From NCBI GenBank assembly GCA_016868455.1, contig VGGV01000009.1:1-64000 (forward strand): DNA of 64,000 nt. Reading direction: 5' to 3'. Each line of letters opens with the position of its first letter. The stretch's first letter is position 1. The stretch comes from Bacteroidota bacterium (GTDB lineage Bacteria > Bacteroidota > Bacteroidia > Chitinophagales > Chitinophagaceae). The position numbers and the translations under genes are program-made. This document shows positions 60,537 through 64,000 of this stretch, in pieces. The notes beneath the pieces are model-generated. The model saw only the letters and a list, made by a program, of their open reading frames with translations, was not told where the DNA came from and did not search any database.

Positions 60537-61439
60537 TTATTTCATACGCTTCAGTTCTGCTTCTGCAGCAATATAACCAAAGGAGCTCCATTGGTTTCCG
60601 TTAAGTATCTGCTTAAATACTTTTTTTGCTTCTTCCGGTTTCTTATTGCTGAGCAGGTACAGGCCGGCTCCAAAACCAAAAGAAGCGCTGCTCAGGTCTT
60701 TTTTATCCGGCAGGTACTGCATTGCTTTTTCACCAGGAATATTTTGTTTGTACAGCATCAGGATTTCATGATAATCCTTATTCTCCACCAGCTCCATATC
60801 CGCGGAAATAGTCGTCAGCAGGTCATCGGCTTCTTTTAACCTGTTCAGTTTTCGAAGGGTTATGTACAGCCAGTTGGCTGTTGCCACATACATATCGTTA
60901 TTGGTTGATACTGCAAGACATTCCCGGTATGCCTTCAGCGCCTTTTTAAACCCGCCTTTTACAAAATAAGCCAGCCCCAGGTGATACCAGATATTGGATT
61001 GAAGAGTGCTTGTGGGAATATTTTTTGCATTGGGCAATCCGTCCGGTTCGGTTTCATCCTGTTTCCCGTTTGTCAGTTTCCCTGCTTTTTTAAAATCAGC
61101 TATGGCGGCATCAAAGCATCGCAGGGTAATGTAGCGGTGTCCACGGTGACGGTACATACGGGCATCGGCGGGATGAAGTGAAATACCCCTGCTGAAAATT
61201 TCAATTGCTTTATCGTATTGCCCAAGATATGCTTTCCGTCTGCCCAGCCAGATGATATTATCAGCATTCGCACTGTCATTCCGGTAATTATTTTCCGCTT
61301 CGGCAAGTTTTGCTTCGTGATTTTTACGGGTCGCTTCACTTAATTCGGGCCGGGGAAAAGCTTTTCCCAATAAACAGTTTTGTTGTGCCGCCGAAGAAAG
61401 CGAAAATAAAAGTGTTCCGGTAATAAAATAAAAAAGCAT
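60537..61439 (-). CDS. secreted TPR-repeat protein
   Basis: A 300-residue protein with a signal peptide (MLFYFITGTLLFSLSSAAQQ) and several tetratricopeptide repeats (for example IWLGRRKAYLGQYDKAIEIFSRGISLHPADARMY and RGHRYITLRCFDAAIADFKKAG; WYHLGLAYFVKGGFKKALKAYREC). Probably a periplasmic scaffold for protein interactions; partner unknown. It is divergent from purN, with start codons 37 bases apart. Confidence 0.8.
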   Translation of the reverse strand: MLFYFITGTLLFSLSSAAQQNCLLGKAFPRPELSEATRKNHEAKLAEAENNYRNDSANADNIIWLGRRKAYLGQYDKAIEIFSRGISLHPADARMYRHRGHRYITLRCFDAAIADFKKAGKLTNGKQDETEPDGLPNAKNIPTSTLQSNIWYHLGLAYFVKGGFKKALKAYRECLAVSTNNDMYVATANWLYITLRKLNRLKEADDLLTTISADMELVENKDYHEILMLYKQNIPGEKAMQYLPDKKDLSSASFGFGAGLYLLSNKKPEEAKKVFKQILNGNQWSSFGYIAAEAELKRMK

Positions 61440-61476
61440 GGCGAAAAGTTACAACTTTGCTGCTTCAGAAATCAAA

Positions 61477-62061
61477 ATGAAGAAAATCGCCATATTCGCT
61501 TCCGGTGCGGGGTCAAATGCAAAAAACATTATCCTCACCCTTAACACCTCTCCACTGCGTGGAGCGGGTAGAAGCGGTGAGGTTACCCTTATTGTGTGCA
61601 ATAAACCAGGCGCCGGTGTTTTAAAAATTGCAGAAGAAAATAAAATACCAGCACTGCTGATTGAAAAAGAAAAATTTTTCCGGGGAAATGCTTATGTGGA
61701 TGAACTGAAAGCAGCCGGTATTGATTTTATTGTGCTGGCCGGTTTTCTCTGGAAGGTGCCGCCCGCTTTAATTAAGGCTTACCCTCAAAAAATCATCAAC
61801 ATTCATCCCGCCTTATTGCCAAAATACGGCGGCAAGGGCATGTACGGCCATCATGTGCACCAGGCGGTGATTGACAACAGGGAAAAAGAAAGTGGCATCA
61901 CCATTCACTTCGTTGATGAACTGTACGACCATGGCAAAATTATCTTCCAGGCCACCTGTCCCGTGCTTGAAAATGATACTGCCGGCTCGCTGGCGCAGCG
62001 GGTTCATACATTGGAACATGAATATTATCCTAAAGTGATTGAGGAATTGGTTATTGGTTAA
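61477..62061 (+). CDS. purN: phosphoribosylglycinamide formyltransferase
   Basis: Transfers a formyl group from 10-formyl-tetrahydrofolate to GAR in purine synthesis. The ATG at 61477 gives a 194-residue protein with ASGAGSNAKN (phosphate loop), VCNKPGAGVLKIA, the catalytic site INIHPALLPKYGGKGMYG (Asn/His pair) and SGITIHFVDELYDHGKII with the catalytic Asp. Upstream codons (61438) are in the TPR gene start and not used. Where related PurN proteins have about ten residues between NII and V-A-L-I-V, this one has about sixteen, coded by a palindromic element (61533-61582). Confidence 0.93.
   Translation: MKKIAIFASGAGSNAKNIILTLNTSPLRGAGRSGEVTLIVCNKPGAGVLKIAEENKIPALLIEKEKFFRGNAYVDELKAAGIDFIVLAGFLWKVPPALIKAYPQKIINIHPALLPKYGGKGMYGHHVHQAVIDNREKESGITIHFVDELYDHGKIIFQATCPVLENDTAGSLAQRVHTLEHEYYPKVIEELVIG
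61533..61582. repeat. palindromic element in frame inside purN
   Basis: CCTCACC (61533-61539) and GGTGAGG (61576-61582) form the outer arms, CTCCAC (61550-61555) and GTGGAG (61559-61564) the inner hairpin. It codes for LTLNTSPLRGAGRSGEV and resembles a dispersed repeat that is frequent between genes in related bacteria (family knowledge, not checked). Confidence 0.7.
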
Positions 62062-62164
62062 CTAAGGGATTAAGTTTTTGGATGATACTTCCTCCAATCA
62101 CCAATTAACCAAACCCCCAATTAACCTCCCATTTGCATTTTCTTTTGTTACTTGCCTGCCTTAG

Positions 62165-62920
62165 TTGATATACCAAAGCACCATATGGATCATCATCACT
62201 CTTTTAATGGCGATAACCGCCAACGGACAGCTGTATAAAATAAGAGGAGCCGTTTACGACAGCAGCTGCAACTATCCGCTTGAGGCAGTGAGTGTGCTCA
62301 GCACATCCGGTAAAGGCACTTCCACCAACGCCGAGGGAAAATATGAAATAGAGGTGAGTGAAAAAGATTCCATCTGGTTCAGCTACCTGGGCAAACCTAC
62401 CATCAAATTTCCTGTAGCCACCATTCAAAACACACAGCAGTTTGATATTTCACTGCACATTAATATCCCCACGCTTAAAGAAGTGAAAATAAGACCGCGG
62501 AACTACCGGCAGGACTCCATTCAGAACCGGGAAGACTACGCCAAAATTTTCAACTACCAGAAGCCGAAACTGAAAGTGGCGCCAGCCCAATATGGCGCCG
62601 GTGTGGGCTTCGACCTGCAGGAGATCATCAATATGTTCCGCTTTAAAAGAAACAGGAGCATGGCAGGTTTTCAAAAACGGCTCCTGCAGCAGGAAGAGGA
62701 TAAATTTATTGACTACCGGTTTAGCAAGGGGCTGGTGCGCCGGCTTACTTTGCTTACCGGCAATGAACTCGACAGCTTTATGCGGCACTACCGCCCATCT
62801 TACACTTTTACTAAGTTTGCCAGCGACTATGATTTTCAGCTTTACATCAAAAAGGCCTTTGTACGTTTTCAGAACGGGCTTCCGCCGCTTCCTTTTCTGA
62901 AAGAAGAGGAGGAAGAATAG
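62165..62920 (+). CDS. secreted protein with carboxypeptidase-regulatory-like domain
   Basis: A 251-residue protein: signal segment (STIWIIITLLMAITANGQ), a carboxypeptidase regulatory-like beta-sandwich (residues 22-100, IRGAVYDSSCNYPLEAVSVL, with STNAEGKYEIEV), then a helical/charged region with no known family, ending in acidic residues (LKEEEEE). The only start that keeps the whole signal is TTG at 62165; an ATG at 62207 would shorten it. A lost upstream base is possible. Such proteins occur in Bacteroidota at the cell surface; role unknown. Confidence 0.65.
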   Translation: MIYQSTIWIIITLLMAITANGQLYKIRGAVYDSSCNYPLEAVSVLSTSGKGTSTNAEGKYEIEVSEKDSIWFSYLGKPTIKFPVATIQNTQQFDISLHINIPTLKEVKIRPRNYRQDSIQNREDYAKIFNYQKPKLKVAPAQYGAGVGFDLQEIINMFRFKRNRSMAGFQKRLLQQEEDKFIDYRFSKGLVRRLTLLTGNELDSFMRHYRPSYTFTKFASDYDFQLYIKKAFVRFQNGLPPLPFLKEEEEE

Positions 62921-62963
62921 CTGGTAGTGTATCCGTTTCGAAATTTGTTGCCCTAATGTTTAA

Positions 62964-63044
62964 TTTCACGCAAAGACGCAAAGAAAATAAGCCGCTTAGA
63001 ATAAATCCTTTGCGCCTTTGCCTGCTTAGCGTCTTTGCGTGAAA
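62964..63044. repeat. 81-bp inverted repeat (CGCAAAGACGC type)
   Basis: TTTCACGCAAAGACGC (62964-62979) is exactly inverted at 63029-63044 (GCGTCTTTGCGTGAAA). Between them are further CGCAAAG-like words (CTTTGCGCCTTTGC). It lies in the gap between two plus-strand genes and is of the type that is repeated in many Bacteroidota genomes. Confidence 0.8.
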
Positions 63045-63169
63045 AAAATTCAAACTGAGGCACTACCGAATAGATTTCTCGCTTCGTCAATTCAAAAAAG
63101 AAAACTAATTTCCCTGTTCTGCGCACCCTCAGAAACAAATTTTTCAATCATTTATTTAAACCCCCTGCA

Positions 63170-64000
63170 ATGAAGAAAATTTTTTCTGTTTTTGCCTCCC
63201 TCCTGCTGCTGCTGCCTGCTTTTTCTCAAAATGATATTCCTCCTTCATTTTTAAAAGACAGCCTTGACAGCTACATTACCAATGCCATCAAAGAATGGCA
63301 AATACCCGGCGTGGCCGTTTGCGTTGTCAAAGATGGAAAAGTGGTGGTGATGAAGGGCTATGGCGTAAAAGAAACGGGGACAGATGACCGGGTGGATGAG
63401 AATACTTTGTTCATGATTGGCAGTAATACCAAAGCATTTACCGCCACAGCCCTTGCGATGCTCGAAACAGAAAACCTGCCTGCCGGCCTGTCTGCCGACA
63501 AGGCAGGCAAAACAGAAAAATTTTCGCTAGATGACAGGGTACAGAAATGGCTGCCCGGTTTTAAGCTCTATGACCCCTGGGTGGCCAACGAAGCAAACAT
63601 CCGGGATTTATTATGCCACCGGCTTGGTTTTGAAACTTTCCAGGGGGATTTTATGTTTTTCGATTCCGACCTTACTGCACAGCAGGTGTTTGAAAAGTTT
63701 GCGCAAGTAAAACCGCTTTACAGTTTCCGCAGCAAATGGGGTTATACTAATGCAGCCTTTGGCGTGGCCGGTGAGGTAGTCAGCAACGTTTCCGGCAAAA
63801 CATGGGCGGAATTTATCACGGAGAAAATTTTCCTGCCGCTGGGTATGAACAACAGCCTGGCATTGTCAAAAGACATTAAGACGGCAACCAATAAAGCAAC
63901 GGCACATACTGTTGTGATGGGTGAGCTGCGGAAAATACCTTATGGCAATATTGACAACATATCGCCGGCAGGCAGCATTTCCTCTTCGGTAAATGATATG
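63170..64000 (+). CDS. serine hydrolase, beta-lactamase fold (partial)
   Basis: Runs off the window, so only the first 277 codons are seen. It has a signal peptide (MKKIFSVFASLLLLLPAFSQ) and the class C beta-lactamase / penicillin-binding-protein-like fold: the S-x-x-K nucleophile in IGSNTKAFTATALA and the Y-x-N in WGYTNAAFGVAG, with the later PLGM segment. Members are esterases, D-aminopeptidases or peptidases rather than true beta-lactamases. Between ALAMLETE and FSLDDRVQKWLPGF the residues NLPAGLSADKAGKTEK are extra; they are coded by a palindromic element (63478-63508). Confidence 0.88.
   Translation, partial: MKKIFSVFASLLLLLPAFSQNDIPPSFLKDSLDSYITNAIKEWQIPGVAVCVVKDGKVVVMKGYGVKETGTDDRVDENTLFMIGSNTKAFTATALAMLETENLPAGLSADKAGKTEKFSLDDRVQKWLPGFKLYDPWVANEANIRDLLCHRLGFETFQGDFMFFDSDLTAQQVFEKFAQVKPLYSFRSKWGYTNAAFGVAGEVVSNVSGKTWAEFITEKIFLPLGMNNSLALSKDIKTATNKATAHTVVMGELRKIPYGNIDNISPAGSISSSVNDM
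63478..63508. repeat. palindromic element in frame inside the serine hydrolase
   Basis: GCCTGCC (63478-63484) is inverted by GGCAGGC (63502-63508), with CTGTCTGCCGACA between. The stretch codes for PAGLSADKAG and belongs to the CCTGTCTGCC type of repeat seen also, in part, near 31755 (TCTGCCAGGC). Confidence 0.65.

Noticed and set aside
1-64000. CRISPR arrays, transposases, integrases, rRNA and ordinary tRNA genes
   Set aside because: None seen: no regularly spaced direct repeats, no DDE or tyrosine-recombinase motifs, and no complete cloverleaf was recognised by eye.

Overview
The window reads as chromosomal DNA of a Bacteroidota bacterium, most likely of the Chitinophagaceae or a close relative. 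The evidence is an alternative complex III (ACIII) plus cytochrome c oxidase gene train, a type IX secretion C-terminal sorting domain, many small beta-barrel proteins with N-terminal signals, family proteins typical of the phylum (DUF5522, DUF6787, CoaX/LptC cluster, Lon-substrate-domain protein), and promoters of the TTTG / N19-21 / TAnnTTTG type instead of sigma70 boxes. Ribosome binding sites are weak or absent, as usual in this phylum. No phage, integrase, transposase or CRISPR array was seen.

Layout. 0-6 kb: a broken DUF4197 lipoprotein gene, a beta-barrel protein, lysS, a frameshifted beta-barrel protein, a short-chain dehydrogenase and an aldo/keto reductase. 6-10.3 kb (minus): an envelope/cofactor operon (glycosyltransferase, Lon-domain protein, coaX, outer-membrane protein, lptC). 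10.4-14.5 kb (plus): meaB, a CDGSH protein, then three decayed genes in a row (5'-truncated T9SS cargo, GT17 with an in-frame TAG, 5'-truncated GT2 with an in-frame TGA). 14.5-19.5 kb (minus): a small CxxC membrane protein, three glycosyltransferases, typA. 19.6-24.5 kb (plus): hydrolase, Gfo/Idh/MocA oxidoreductase, fabH, a small secreted protein, lipid kinase. 24.5-31.3 kb: membrane patatin, heme A synthase, rnhB, a cupin-8/JmjC protein, an alkyltransferase-like protein, DUF5522, trmB. 31.5-31.9 kb (minus): a candidate structured RNA with a tRNA-like 3' end, its own promoter and terminator. 32-43.6 kb: Lrp and MarR regulators, a lone DppC permease, a glycosyltransferase, hydrolase, acyl-CoA dehydrogenase, a c-type cytochrome, S9 peptidase, a disrupted AhpD-like gene and korB.

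43.6-59.9 kb (minus) is the respiratory locus, transcribed actA-B-C-D-E-F, coxB, coxA, ctaB, two coxC-type genes, cox4, sco, ctaM. ACIII oxidises menaquinol and passes electrons by c-type hemes to the aa3-type oxidase; CtaB, CtaA (26.8 kb), Sco and CtaM build heme A and the copper centres. 60-64 kb holds DUF6787, a TPR protein, purN, an unnamed secreted protein and the start of a beta-lactamase-fold serine hydrolase.

The most unusual property is a set of short GC-rich palindromic elements lying inside conserved genes (typA, purN and the serine hydrolase in frame; the AhpD-like gene out of frame) and inside the candidate RNA, with related copies between genes. A second recurrent property is single-base frameshifts at homopolymers (about 495, 3525, 38422), which may be real decay or assembly error.
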